A stretch of 35,000 bases of DNA from Symbiodinium natans (GCA_905221605.1 CAJNDS010000007.1:133968-168967), one strand, 5' to 3'; positions 10,401 to 18,946 are shown, counted from the stretch's first letter. Made by a program: numbers and translations. Notes: generated by a model from the letters alone, not told the origin.

Positions 10401-13141
10401 TACCCAAGGAGGGGACTGAGCAGTTTGCAGAGGAAGGAACGCTTGATGCTGTGACGGCGATCGTCGACATCTTCTGCCTCGTCGGCATCGCTAGTCTCGG
10501 CCTGGCCCTGCGGATCTTCGGTGGCGGCTAGCTGCCGGAAGCGGCGCCGATTGAGGCGCTCGTAAGACTCGCACATATTAGCATCCCAATACAAGTGCGG
10601 CCAGAGAGCGTTCTCGAGGCCAGGCTCCTCAATGAACTGGAGTGGTCTGCGAGCCACCTCCGGGGTGGGCCCAGAAGCGTTCTGGTCCAAGAAGGAGCAG
10701 TGGCGATCGTAAAAATGCCCACACAGACTGTCCGACGACCGACGCAGAAACTTCAGCGCAGCACGCGCGAGGCGTCGTGACTCCTTAGGTAGTTTCTCGA
10801 CTTTCACGTCGACCTTCTCCAGCCCCCAGGAAAAGGTCGTCATGCGAACCTTTTTGCGATAGCCGTTGTCCGCGCGGGTGACCGGCCCCACGTCGATCGT
10901 CAAAGGGCGAAGTGCCTGGACGACGTCGTGGGGCAGCTCGCGCAATGGCAGCGGCACGTCCTCTGGGCGCGGCACCACGTGCGGATGTTTCGCGCCGCAG
11001 CGGCGGCAGCTGGAACGAGGAACCTCGGGCTTGTGTTCCTCTGCTTGCAGGTCTCTAGGTCGCAGCGGGCGCATCTGCAGCATCTGACAGCTTGTACACA
11101 TTCCCCAGGCCCCCTCTGTGCACCAGCGCTGCAGGCCGATGGAAACATCGGAGCGGCTCGCCGGTGGGAGGTCGCAGTCGTTGTCGACGGGTGCGAGCAG
11201 TTCCGACCCTGACGCTCGGGCGCGCCGTGGTGCATCTGGGTAGAATCGCTTCTTCGCGTAGCGCTGATCCGCCAGGACTGCGGAACGATAGACCTTCTTG
11301 GCCGGGCCATCGGGAGGTGCCGCAACGTGCCTGCGGCGAGCTTTGCAGCTTTCCCACGTTGCACTGTCACTGGCACACTGGCCCCCCTCGACAGGCTTGT
11401 GGCGTTTAGGCGCGCTAGCCGATTTCTCTATTCGCGCAGCGTGGGCAGGTGCCCAGTGCCGGAGACGCTTCAGGGCTCTCTCGTGCACAGTGCCGTTGCT
11501 GCAGGTGCGGAATGCTTTGAGAGCTTTGGTCAGACGACCTCGCCCGGCTGGCGTACCGGCCGCAGTCTGCATCGTCGCCTTGCTGCAAAACGCGCACGCG
11601 CTGGCCAGGCGTGGCCTCCGCGCTGCCGAGCCCGGGCGCTGCGGGTTGAAGATGCATGACTGCGTGGAGCAGAGCTCGGCCGCGTAGCGTTTCCGCGCCA
11701 TTGTCTGCTTGGGCTTCTTCTGAGGGGCTGCATCCTCGCAGCCCTGTTCGGCCGATCGCCTCTTCGATTGCCGCGCAGCCCATGCAGTTGGGGTGAATGG
11801 AGCCGCCTCGAGGCCCGGGTCGCGGTCGAAAGCCTCCCACCTCTCGCGAGTAATCCATCGCACGGAGCCTTTCGCCACCCAGCTGGGAATGCTGATCGGG
11901 GCAGGCAGGACCTCGACTTCCTCCAGTGGCCACGCCCACGGCGCTGGGTACGAAATTTCTCGGAGCGCTTCGTGGTTCTCGTGCCTGTCTGTTTCTGTCA
12001 AGCGGCGGCTCCGTCCAATTCGAGCCCTTGCTAGGATTCTTCGTGTCTTGACCTCTGCAAGCGTCACCCAACCTTCGTGCGGACAGGCCTCTCCGCGTAT
12101 CTCTATCGTTTTCTCGCCGGACAGGATGCGTCCAAGCCACTTGGGTCTAATTTTCAGAATCCTGCTCGTGCGTCCAAATGCCATCGCAGCCGTGGCCCAC
12201 GTGCTCGTCTGCAGCTGCTTGCCTCGCTTGTCTGTCGGCGTTGGTGAAGTTTCTTCTAGATGGGAATCACAGCTGGAGGGCGCCGCGCCAGAAGCAGCAG
12301 CCACGGCGGTCTGGTACTTGGCCGGGGACCCGCCCTCCGCATCGGCACACCTGGACGCTTCGCCGTCCCGGGCATCGCCTGCGCCGTCCAGAAGGCCGCT
12401 GCCGCTGCGCGCGTCACTGTTGGGAGTTTCCTTTAGCTGGGAATCACAGCAAGCAGCAGCCACTGTGGTCTGGAGCTTGGCCGTGGACCCGCCCTCCGCG
12501 TCGGCACACCTGGACGCTTCGCCGTCCTGGGCATTATCTGCGTTGTCGTCAAGTTTGCTGCTGGGATGTTCGGAGACGTACTTGTCGCCCTCGTCTGTGT
12601 GACAGGCTGCGTCGTCATCCGTCTCACTGGCGGCGTCATCAGCGAGGGGTGGGGCCCCAGCTCTCTCCGGAGGGCAATGAAGCTTTGCGTTGGAGTCCGA
12701 GTCCGAGTCCGACAGCGACATCCTGGCGGCTGGCTGTGCAATCTTCTGGTCGGGCGCCCAGCTTCGCAGCAGCACGTAATGGCCAGAAGAGTAGCCGGCT
12801 CCATCAGTACTATACACGAAGCCAAGCTCGCAGTGCACAGGGCCCTCCCCATGAATCACAGGAAAGGCCTTATCTTCGCTTAGTGGAGTCAGAAGGAAGG
12901 CCCCGCCTAAGGCTCGCGTGTAAAAGGCGAATTCTTCGTCCCCGGGATAGGCGCCGCGTCGAAGACTTCCCGCCATGTCGTGTGCACCTTCGCTCTCCAT
13001 CAAAGCCAAGACTTTGTCCAGAAGGCTGCGGGCCTTTGCCTTCCAGATCCCTTCTTCTTCGGCGTCCACGATGAAACCCATGCTGTCTTTCGCGACAGCT
13101 TGCCATCTCTCGGGCTCGAGAGAAGCCAGCCAAGAAAGCAA
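7487..13141 (-). CDS. Helitron-type Rep-helicase with ASCH domain and OTU-like N-terminus
   Basis: A single open frame of 1,884 codons. Residues about 1-125 are OTU-like, ending in SSGHYVLLRSW, whose His is the likely OTU histidine. An acidic linker (130-310) contains a tandem duplication. Residues about 327-440 form an ASCH (PUA-like) domain starting ILKIRPKWLGRILSGEKTIE. Cys pairs at about 487-515 and 682-712 may bind zinc. The Rep nuclease has HUH-type His1081 and His1083 (RPHVHALFWL) and paired Tyr1188 and Tyr1192 (YVAKYVAK), with the spacing known in Helitrons. The SF1/PIF1 helicase follows: Walker A GRPGTGKTT at 1505-1513, VDEYSQL near 1583, FLGDKYQLPG near 1612 and GYTALSRVK near 1853. 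The proteins nick DNA and drive rolling-circle transposition. The frame opens at a TTG, and the catalytic OTU Cys lies upstream in another frame. No element ends were identified. Confidence 0.88.
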   Translation of the reverse strand: MLSWLASLEPERWQAVAKDSMGFIVDAEEEGIWKAKARSLLDKVLALMESEGAHDMAGSLRRGAYPGDEEFAFYTRALGGAFLLTPLSEDKAFPVIHGEGPVHCELGFVYSTDGAGYSSGHYVLLRSWAPDQKIAQPAARMSLSDSDSDSNAKLHCPPERAGAPPLADDAASETDDDAACHTDEGDKYVSEHPSSKLDDNADNAQDGEASRCADAEGGSTAKLQTTVAAACCDSQLKETPNSDARSGSGLLDGAGDARDGEASRCADAEGGSPAKYQTAVAAASGAAPSSCDSHLEETSPTPTDKRGKQLQTSTWATAAMAFGRTSRILKIRPKWLGRILSGEKTIEIRGEACPHEGWVTLAEVKTRRILARARIGRSRRLTETDRHENHEALREISYPAPWAWPLEEVEVLPAPISIPSWVAKGSVRWITRERWEAFDRDPGLEAAPFTPTAWAARQSKRRSAEQGCEDAAPQKKPKQTMARKRYAAELCSTQSCIFNPQRPGSAARRPRLASACAFCSKATMQTAAGTPAGRGRLTKALKAFRTCSNGTVHERALKRLRHWAPAHAARIEKSASAPKRHKPVEGGQCASDSATWESCKARRRHVAAPPDGPAKKVYRSAVLADQRYAKKRFYPDAPRRARASGSELLAPVDNDCDLPPASRSDVSIGLQRWCTEGAWGMCTSCQMLQMRPLRPRDLQAEEHKPEVPRSSCRRCGAKHPHVVPRPEDVPLPLRELPHDVVQALRPLTIDVGPVTRADNGYRKKVRMTTFSWGLEKVDVKVEKLPKESRRLARAALKFLRRSSDSLCGHFYDRHCSFLDQNASGPTPEVARRPLQFIEEPGLENALWPHLYWDANMCESYERLNRRRFRQLAATEDPQGQAETSDADEAEDVDDRRHSIKRSFLCKLLSPLLGYGSDFELLQFVYDLHLWTDLGSKRNVADGTAMRIMMRGHPMSPLYWKDVKNGLHDLVRQIGYPHLYWTLAPYERSFPYHAYLLDEMQKLLRERMRLPAFECLHLTHTMLQVTRSLLAGRGRHRGTGWTRHLLGKGQGLDGVHFFTRIEFQDGSKKAGTQQYHGSGRPHVHALFWLRDPAAVDLGSIAAATENLPEAENDLAAFVRGSQRDDAGESRWPVHDGPPQFDPVTGGWTLPHTPDDADQGVRGYFLDIMDALRCHQDLQCRQGRGLLLAYVAKYVAKWSDSSYDEWMSDASSVTSLCRKILFEYHPLEPEMVLQLTQGLRQWEFGTVQTGRRSVRAPHPWDESAQQPLFVQKYMDCAWRGETMSLLEYLRKSGPHGEIAAWLRQRHEEAQNAGTQVDLEEFVRGYMMRGEQVVAVDYLWRLNDHFFGQWCMMHLPFRSLEIFRTVRGVDSVPDRYRGFATALLLTDNADGPHRGHWRDLGNLVRDMQLEGHTDAIIRDTRLFLEAVTVAVNAYIDGRIDKTEEDSVGKPVEQARLGLFEGQQLLFFNAIQERVTRSLQAQQATDDTDVERIFSQLRDLQNRPLICSGRPGTGKTTVALECAQCALADGAAVLVTCPTARMAGRVRQRLGDHANLVVDTAAAAFQFHLPEQEAAYVLCGYTLVIVDEYSQLGLEDFERVLRLWSMADRVPAMVFLGDKYQLPGVAPQRPWESTAWKSCQRMELAKIYRSHDPAFLQTLALLRSSMPTKTEVNKICRGHKAWSGKEPTVEDMERLLHEYPTATYVAATRSGVALINKLALAALYPGVSPAAVLPGAYEDNPENFNNSSLRLDRQPAPTDVEIYLGARIYLTRNVRKTDDFVNGMGCTVLEYEAATRVLWVRTDTGKRLPVTPWHDPEFAGLVYYPLRLGYCSTMAKVQGDEFSFIIIYLDVPNLPAVGYTALSRVKDAQSYLLAGVLTPEHFTPVTLR
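12245..12560 (-). repeat. In-frame tandem duplication in the acidic linker
   Basis: Two copies of about 55-65 codons lie side by side in the linker between the OTU-like and ASCH parts. Both contain DGEASRCADAEGGS followed by AK, a Thr/Val/Ala-rich stretch and CDS. DNA similarity is high over about 12300-12400 and 12465-12550. The paralogous 619-residue protein lacks the duplication. Confidence 0.75.
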
Positions 13142-13290
13142 TAGCCGTCAGGTGGACTGTTCAGGGGCGGTCCGGACCAGCGGCAGGGCCCGGCGACCTC
13201 CATGGTTTCTGCCGCCGCAGGGGGCAGGCGCATATGTGGCAGGAGCGCGCCCGGCGCATCTGCAGCCGCTGCAGCAAGTGCCAAGGCCAT
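13120..13290 (-). pseudogene. Out-of-frame N-terminus of the Rep-helicase (OTU Cys segment)
   Basis: Minus-strand translation from ATG 13290 gives a segment with GALLPHMRLPP, AGPCRW and SPPDGYCFL, closely matching the start of the intact 619-residue paralogue (VLLPHMRLPP, AGPCRW, PPDGLCFL). The frame is lost just after CFL, near 13135. Compared with the paralogue's DNA, about 7 bases are missing between CFL and the shared TGGCTGGC sequence. The conserved DGxC is the expected OTU catalytic-Cys motif. A cis intron cannot explain a change this small; the options are a mutation, an assembly error or ribosomal frameshifting. Confidence 0.75.
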
Positions 13291-13678
13291 GAGAAAAGGT
13301 AAGGGTCTGCACACCCCTGCTAGGCTTGAGCTGTCAGTTATCGGTACGGACATGCGAATTTAGGAACAATCAGACTGAAACATGCATGTATATATATATA
13401 TATAAGATGGACATATATTTAGCTATACTTAATATTGGGTTATACGCTGTGTGCTCTCTCTCTCTCTCTCTATGTATCCATCTATCTATCTACTCCCCTC
13501 TCTCCCGAATGCTGTGACTGCGCGCAGAGCAGACTTGTTTGCCTCGCGCGCACGGGCCGGTGAAGGAAGTCGTCTCTAGTGCGCATGGAATATAGACATG
13601 CGCTGAAATGCACTGAATTCTTAACAAGGTGGGGGGTGAAACTGTAGTGCTCCGGCATGGCGTGATGGATGGGTCAGC
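13291..13678. other. Intergenic region with AT, CT and ATCT microsatellites
   Basis: It lies between two co-oriented minus-strand genes. It contains a TA tract at about 13386-13404, a CT tract at 13453-13472, a TATCTATC stretch at about 13480-13492 and a GCAGA..TTGTTTGCCTCGCGCG motif at about 13525-13552 resembling those beyond two other genes. No Rep-helicase remnant was found. Confidence 0.6.
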
Positions 13679-15538
13679 TCACGGACGGCCGTTCCCCTCC
13701 AGACCAGGCTGTGGCCGTCTCCGCTTCTTCAGGGCTGCGCGCGCACAAATCTGCTCAGCCTGAGCAGGGGCCGCCCGACGTAGGCGCTCCAGGGCCCGAT
13801 GGTAGGTCCTCTCGTCAGTTGCAAGTCGGAACGCCTTCAATGCGCGGGTCAATTTGCCGCGTCCAGAAGGTGTAGAGGCAAGGTTTGCCAGGGCCGGCTC
13901 GTTGCAGAAAGTACAGCGAGGCGACTCCCGCGGACGCCGCGCTGGCAGGCCAGGGTGTCGCGCGCTGAACACGCACGGTTCATCGGTGCCAGAGCACATC
14001 TCCGCTTGACCCCGCTTCCTTGGCGGACACTCTGCGTATGTCAGGCACGGCGTCGCCAACGTCGTTCTCAGGCTCCCGAAGGCTGCCTGCGGTCGGATCC
14101 GGGGCCACACGGCCTCAGTTCTCAGGGGCGCAACCATGCTCGGGCATTCTGCGTAGAAAATGCGAGGCAGAGCGTGAGTGGTTCTTATGTTAGCCGGAGG
14201 CTCGCCCCCTGCCTGCGGGTTCGCTGCGGCGGACGGGAGACGCTGCGATTCGAGCCGTTGCGCGTCGAAGGCCTCCCAACGCTCTCGAGTAATCCATTGC
14301 ACCGAAGCACGGGCGACCCATCGCGGTATTCTGATAGGGCTCGGCAGCAGCTTGAGTTCCTCGATGGGCCAAGCCCAAGCGTGGCTGTAGGAGAGCTTTG
14401 AAAGTGCCTGAGAGTTGGCTCTCCTCTCTTCGTCGGTGAGGCAGTGGCTGGTGCCAAATCGAGCTCGAGCATATATGCGCCTGGTTCTGGCTGCAGCCAG
14501 CGTCACCCAGCCCACGTGCGGGCATGGGGACCCACGTATCTCCAGTGTTTTCTGCCCTGCTAGAATGAGGTGTAGCCACTGAGGCCTGATCTTCAGGATT
14601 CGTGTGGTATCTCCGAAAGCTACGGAAGCAGTTACAGGAGCGTCTGCCGAGTCCGCAGACTGCAAGCAGTCATGCGCGCTACTTGTGCTCCCGCGTGTCT
14701 TGCCTGCGGTGGGCCTCGAGCGCGATCCGGGTTCCAAGGTTGCGAGTGAATTTTCCTTCCTCCGGGCAGGGGGGCTTTCAGTCTCGCCCTGACTCTCCGG
14801 CTCGCAGTCCAGACCGTCGTCGTCAAAGAGGGGGCTGCTATTGTCGTTGAAAGAAAAACACGTGGCAGAAGAGCCGGCATGGCTCGTCTCCGTGTCAGAG
14901 TTGTCCAGAGAAATAACGTAGGCTGGGCGAGCCGTGGCAATGGGCATGGCCTGGCTGGCGTAAGCGCTCGGGCCAGGCGCCCAGCTCCGCAAGAGAATGT
15001 AATGTCCTGCAGAGTGTCCGGCGGCATCCACGCTGTTGACGAAGCCTAGCTCACAGTGCACGTGTCCCTGGCCGTAGATGCACGGTACCGCCGATGGTAC
15101 TTCCATGGGCGTGACGAGAAACGCCCCGCCCAGAGCCTTCGCGAAGAACGCGAACTCCTCATCGCCTGGGCTGCCCCCAGCGCGCACTCGCCGCGCCATG
15201 GCCTGCTGCCCTTCTGCTTCCATCAGCGCCAGGACTGGGTCTAGCAAACTCTGCGCTTTGGCCTTCCAGACTTGCTGTTCCTCCGGGTCGCAGATGAATC
15301 CGTGGTCGTCTTTCTGCACGGCAGCCCATTCCTCGGGCAAACGGGCTGCCAGCCAAGCGTATAAGAAACAGAGACCATCCGGAGGACACAGCAACGGCGG
15401 ACCGTCCCAGCGACATGGCCCAGCCACGGCCATGTCAACCAAGTTCGTCGGCGGCAGCCGCATATGCGGCAGCAAAACCCCCGCAGGTGGCAGGTGTGTC
15501 TCTGCCGCGTCTGCAGGTAGACAAGTCCCCGAAGCCAT
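13679..15538 (-). CDS. OTU-ASCH protein, paralogue of the Rep-helicase N-terminus
   Basis: A 619-residue protein from ATG 15538 to TGA 13679. It is collinear with the first 600 or so residues of the neighbouring Rep-helicase: the LLPHMRLPP leader; OTU-like DGLCF (Cys near residue 55) and SAGHYILLRSW (His near 174); an ASCH domain at about 313-425 (ILKIRPQWLHLILAGQKTLE to WITRERWEAFD); then a C-x(6)-C ... CTFC cysteine cluster near 515-541 and a basic end. Rep and helicase parts are absent. The ends are clean and no frame break is seen, which argues for a separate gene rather than a decayed copy. OTU enzymes usually cleave ubiquitin-like chains, and ASCH domains are thought to bind RNA or modified nucleic acid; the substrate here is unknown. 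It could be an accessory factor of the same element or a host-retained copy. Confidence 0.8.
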   Translation of the reverse strand: MASGTCLPADAAETHLPPAGVLLPHMRLPPTNLVDMAVAGPCRWDGPPLLCPPDGLCFLYAWLAARLPEEWAAVQKDDHGFICDPEEQQVWKAKAQSLLDPVLALMEAEGQQAMARRVRAGGSPGDEEFAFFAKALGGAFLVTPMEVPSAVPCIYGQGHVHCELGFVNSVDAAGHSAGHYILLRSWAPGPSAYASQAMPIATARPAYVISLDNSDTETSHAGSSATCFSFNDNSSPLFDDDGLDCEPESQGETESPPARRKENSLATLEPGSRSRPTAGKTRGSTSSAHDCLQSADSADAPVTASVAFGDTTRILKIRPQWLHLILAGQKTLEIRGSPCPHVGWVTLAAARTRRIYARARFGTSHCLTDEERRANSQALSKLSYSHAWAWPIEELKLLPSPIRIPRWVARASVQWITRERWEAFDAQRLESQRLPSAAANPQAGGEPPANIRTTHALPRIFYAECPSMVAPLRTEAVWPRIRPQAAFGSLRTTLATPCLTYAECPPRKRGQAEMCSGTDEPCVFSARHPGLPARRPRESPRCTFCNEPALANLASTPSGRGKLTRALKAFRLATDERTYHRALERLRRAAPAQAEQICARAALKKRRRPQPGLEGNGRP

Positions 15539-15633
15539 GGCGGCAGAAGAGTTGAAGCGAGAACTAGCGACTACAAAGCAAGCTCGGGCAACAAATGCTG
15601 CAAACCCTTCCTTCGATCATGAACATGGACCAT

Positions 15634-15642
15634 CTTTCTCTC

Positions 15643-15691
<49 letters not shown>

Positions 15692-15780
15692 CTCTCTTTC
15701 TTTCTTTCTCTCTTTTTCTCTTTCTCTTTCTCCTTCTCTTTCTCTTTCTCTTGCTCTTTTTCTTTCTCTTTCTCTTTATA
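15634..15780. repeat. CT / TTTCTC microsatellite upstream of the OTU-ASCH gene
   Basis: About 145 bases of pure pyrimidine sequence, passing from CT to CTTT and CTTTCT units. On the minus strand this GA-rich tract lies about 100 bases upstream of ATG 15538, where it could affect chromatin or transcription (inference). Confidence 0.9.
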
Positions 15781-15784
15781 TAGG

Positions 15785-16085
15785 CAGCCTTGGCGGGGGC
15801 GACTATAATGGAGAACTTTGGCAGGGCCCTGCAACGCTGGCGGGGGGCAAGTGGGGTCACCTGGCAGGGGCTATCCTGGCGGGGGCAACCCTGGTAAGTG
15901 AGGGCAAAGCTGGGGCAAATCTGGCAGACCACCCAACCTGGCCCCGGCAACTCTGGCCTTCCTTGTAAAGGCTGCCAGGCAATCCTGGCACCAGACGCGC
16001 CAGCAGAACGCGGTGGCAACCGGTAGCAGGGTGGGCGTGCCGGCCAACCGGAAGCCACCACAGCCACCCGCTCACGGTGGGGGCC
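15785..16085. repeat. 15-bp minisatellite cluster
   Basis: Imperfect GGGGGCAACCCTGGC-type units are mixed with related TGGCGGGGGC stretches. The cluster runs into the left side of the large palindromic locus. Confidence 0.65.
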
Positions 16086-16120
16086 ACCGGCTTCGTGGGG
16101 GGCTGCCCTGGTGGGCAGCT

Positions 16121-17369
16121 GTTAGACGCTTCGTCGTCCTTCCCATGAAGGAAGGTCCAAAGATGACCCTTGCAGTGTGCCCCACCAGGGCGGCCACCAA
16201 GGCGGTGGCCCCCACCGTGTTAGGGTGGCTGTGGGTGGCCTGCCCCCACCGGATGCCCCCCGCCACATACCCTATCAGGGTGGCCCCCCCTGCCCCCAAC
16301 CTGCGTGGACTGCCGTTAGATGCTTCGTCGTCCTTCTCTTGAATGAAGGTCGTAAGATTACCCTTGCAGAGTGCCCCACCAGGGCAGCCCCCCACCAAGG
16401 CGGTGGCGCCACATACCCGATCAGGGTGGCCCCCGCCCTGGATGGCCCCCGCCAGCTTCGTCGTCCTTCTCTATGAAGGGGGCAGGACTGCCTGGCAGCC
16501 GTTAGATGCTTCGTCAAGGAAGGCCCCTTGATAGAGTGCAGGGCGGCCACCAAGGCGGTGGCCCCTACCGTGTTAGGGGTGGCTGTGGTTGGCTGGCCCC
16601 CACCCCCGCCACATACCCTATCAGGGTGGCCCCCTTGGCCCCGACCTGGATCGACCTGGATGGCCCCGCCAGCTTCGTCGTCCTTCTCTATGAAGGTGCC
16701 AGGACTGCCTCAGCCGTTAGAAGCTTCGTCGTCCTTCTCTCGAAAGGAAGCCCCAAGATTACGCTTGCAGAGTGCCCAGGCAGTCCTGGCACCTTCATAG
16801 AGAAGGACGACGAAGCTGGCGGGGCCATCCAGGTCGGGGCCAGAGGGGGTCACCCTGATAGGGGATGTGGCGGGGGCATCCTGGTGCGGGCGGGCCACCC
16901 ACAGCCTAACACGGTGGGGGCCACCGCCTTGGTGGGGGGCCGCCCTGGTGGGGCACTCTGCGAGGGTCATCTTTGGGGCCTTCCTTCCTCGAAGAAGCAT
17001 CTAACAGCTGCCAGGCAGTCCTGGCTTCATAGAGAAGGACGACGAAGCTGGCGGGGCCATCCAGGTCGGGGCACCTGCCTTCATGGGAAGGACGACGAAG
17101 CATCTAACGGCTGCCAGGCAGTCCTGACACCTTCATAGAGAAGGACGACGAAGCTGGCGGGGCCATCTCCTGGTGTGGGGGGGCCACCCACAGCCTAACA
17201 CGGTGGGGGCCACCGCCTTGGTGGGGGGCCGCCTTGGTGGGGCCTCGACGAAGCATCTAACCTTCATAGAGAAGGATGACGAAGCTGGCGGGGCCATCCA
17301 GGTCGGGGCCAGGGGGGGCCACCTGCCTTCCTTCATGGGAAGGACGACGAAGCATCTAACGGCTGCCAG
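16121..17369. repeat. Large imperfect palindrome with a perfect 59-bp stem
   Basis: Sequence 16652-16710 is the exact reverse complement of 16778-16836, separated by 67 bases. Symmetry continues outwards imperfectly: blocks around the CACCGTGTTAGG sequence, the CACATACCCTATCAGGGTGG sequence and the CTTCGTCGTCCTT motif appear on the left and in reverse on the right, at mirrored distances. The outermost recognised pair is about 16121-16151 with 17338-17368. A transcript would fold into a long hairpin. Open frames crossing it come from the repeated blocks and no protein domain is recognised. Confidence 0.85.
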
Positions 17370-18240
17370 GCAGTCCTGACACCTTCATAGAGAAGGACGA
17401 CGACGCTGGCGGGGCCATGCAGGTCAGCCCACAGGGGCATCCTGGTGAGGGCCGGCCATTTACAGACATTTTAACACGGTGGGGCCACCGCCTTGGTGGG
17501 GGGCCGCCCTGGTGGGGCACTCTGCAAGGGTCCTTCCAACATAGAGAAGGACGACGAATCAGCAAACGGCGGGGGCACGGGGCCAGCTTGGTGGGGGCCA
17601 CCTGGCGTGGGCCACTGTGGCGGGCCAGGCGCTCAGCGCGTAGTCGCTGCCCCATGGCCTGCTGCCCTTCTGCCTGCATCAGCGCCAGGGGGGGGTGGGG
17701 CAACCCTGGCGGGGGCACGTAATAGTGAACTTTGGCAGGCCCTTCATAGAGAAGAAGCATCTGGGCCCTTGAAGCCCTGGCCAGCAACTGGGCCCTTGAA
17801 GCCCGGCCAGCAACTAAGTTATGGTTCCTTCACAGAAGGACGACGAAGCCTCGCAAGCGCGAGGAGGAGGGATAGTCTGGAGGTGAGCAGGCGACCTGGA
17901 ATGTGTGTAAAAACCCTGGCGGAGCAACCCTGGCTTGGCCAGGCCGAGGCCCAGGCATGCCCGGGGCGCATAACGGGGCAGCGGACTTTGAGTAGGGGCG
18001 AAGAAAGATAAACTTTTGACAAAGTCCTGCATGAGAACCCCCCGTCGTCTTTTTGGCCGGTAAGAGACCAATACAGGCAGACGTAAATGAGGGCAGGGCA
18101 CTCAGAGTTTGCAGTCCAATCTTATATGCGAAATGGAATGTCCTTCACAAACACGACATGTTTTTTCAAGCAGAGGAAGACGAAAACTGCGTGTAGAAGA
18201 AGATAGGGAGGCTGCAGAGTCAACAGGGCGCTCGATAGCG
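17370..18240. repeat. Mixed repeat spacer
   Basis: It contains further copies of the hairpin motif near 17382, 17537 and 17742, minisatellite units around 17565-17625 and 17695-17720, and a short stretch (17640-17690) resembling the MEAEGQQAMARR coding region of the OTU-ASCH gene in the minus direction. From 17800 to 18240 nothing is recognised. Confidence 0.55.
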
Positions 18241-18678
18241 TCAGCTTGGCTGCAATGTGGCACTGAGAAAATCGCAGGTCCGCTGCGCTCGGCGGGCCAC
18301 CCTACGCAGAGTGTGGCTGATCTCGAGGCAAGCAGCCTCCACGTAGTCGTGCATATCTCCAACGTGGCGACTGGCAGCTGTGTGCGCGGGACAGGCCTCC
18401 TCCAGCTCCACAAGCCTGTATGACAAACGCCACTCCAGCGCGTCTACTTGCGAGCGCGCCATCATCAATCCTTCTGCTTGCAGCTGGAGCGCCTCCTGCA
18501 ATCTTATCCAGTCGCGCTCAGAAATATTGTGGGCCAGTCCTGGTTCTTGGCTACGCCGCCGTGGTTCGGTTGGAGTGGCCGAGCGGCTGCGGCTGCGTGA
18601 GCGAGCACCGCGACGTGGAGCAAGATGGATCGGCGTGGGGGCGTTCGAGATGTCTTGCGTGTGCGAGAAATCCTGCAT
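18241..18678 (-). CDS. Small RS-rich coiled-coil protein, unrecognised
   Basis: A 145-residue open frame from ATG 18678. Residues about 22-47 are rich in Arg and Ser (RSRSRSRS, then PRRRS), as in splicing-type RS regions. Residues about 50-135 are charged, Leu/Ala-rich and predicted by eye to be helical or coiled-coil (heptad-like LQEALQLQAEGLMMARSQ). No enzyme motif, signal peptide or membrane segment is visible. It lies between repeat-rich spacers in the same orientation as the neighbouring genes. It may be a whole small gene or one exon. Function is unknown. Confidence 0.45.
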   Translation of the reverse strand: MQDFSHTQDISNAPTPIHLAPRRGARSRSRSRSATPTEPRRRSQEPGLAHNISERDWIRLQEALQLQAEGLMMARSQVDALEWRLSYRLVELEEACPAHTAASRHVGDMHDYVEAACLEISHTLRRVARRAQRTCDFLSATLQPS

Positions 18679-18835
18679 GAGAAACTTGCGACGCCGCGGG
18701 CAGATGGCTAAACTGGGGAACGGCGAGACTCCAGCTTGAACAAGAATAGCTCAGTGCAGACATGCTGCCTAAGTAGTGAAAAGAACCGGTTGCTGCTTCC
18801 CGTGTTTGCTCTCTATGTCTGACTCTCTGACCCTT

Positions 18836-18891
18836 TGACTGTCTCTGTCTCTGTTTCTGTCTCTGTCTCTGTCTCTGTCTCTGTCTCTGTC

Positions 18892-18946
<55 letters not shown>
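18836..18946. repeat. CTGTCT and CT microsatellite
   Basis: A CTCTGT hexamer array (about 18839-18899) passes directly into a pure CT tract (18900-18944). It lies about 320 bases beyond the stop codon of the 564-residue minus-strand gene. Confidence 0.9.

Noticed and set aside
16085-17600. Open frames with repeated ASSSFSMK or FIEKDDEA peptides.
   Set aside because: The peptides are translations of the repeated hairpin motif on either strand inside the palindrome; no domain and no stable frame.
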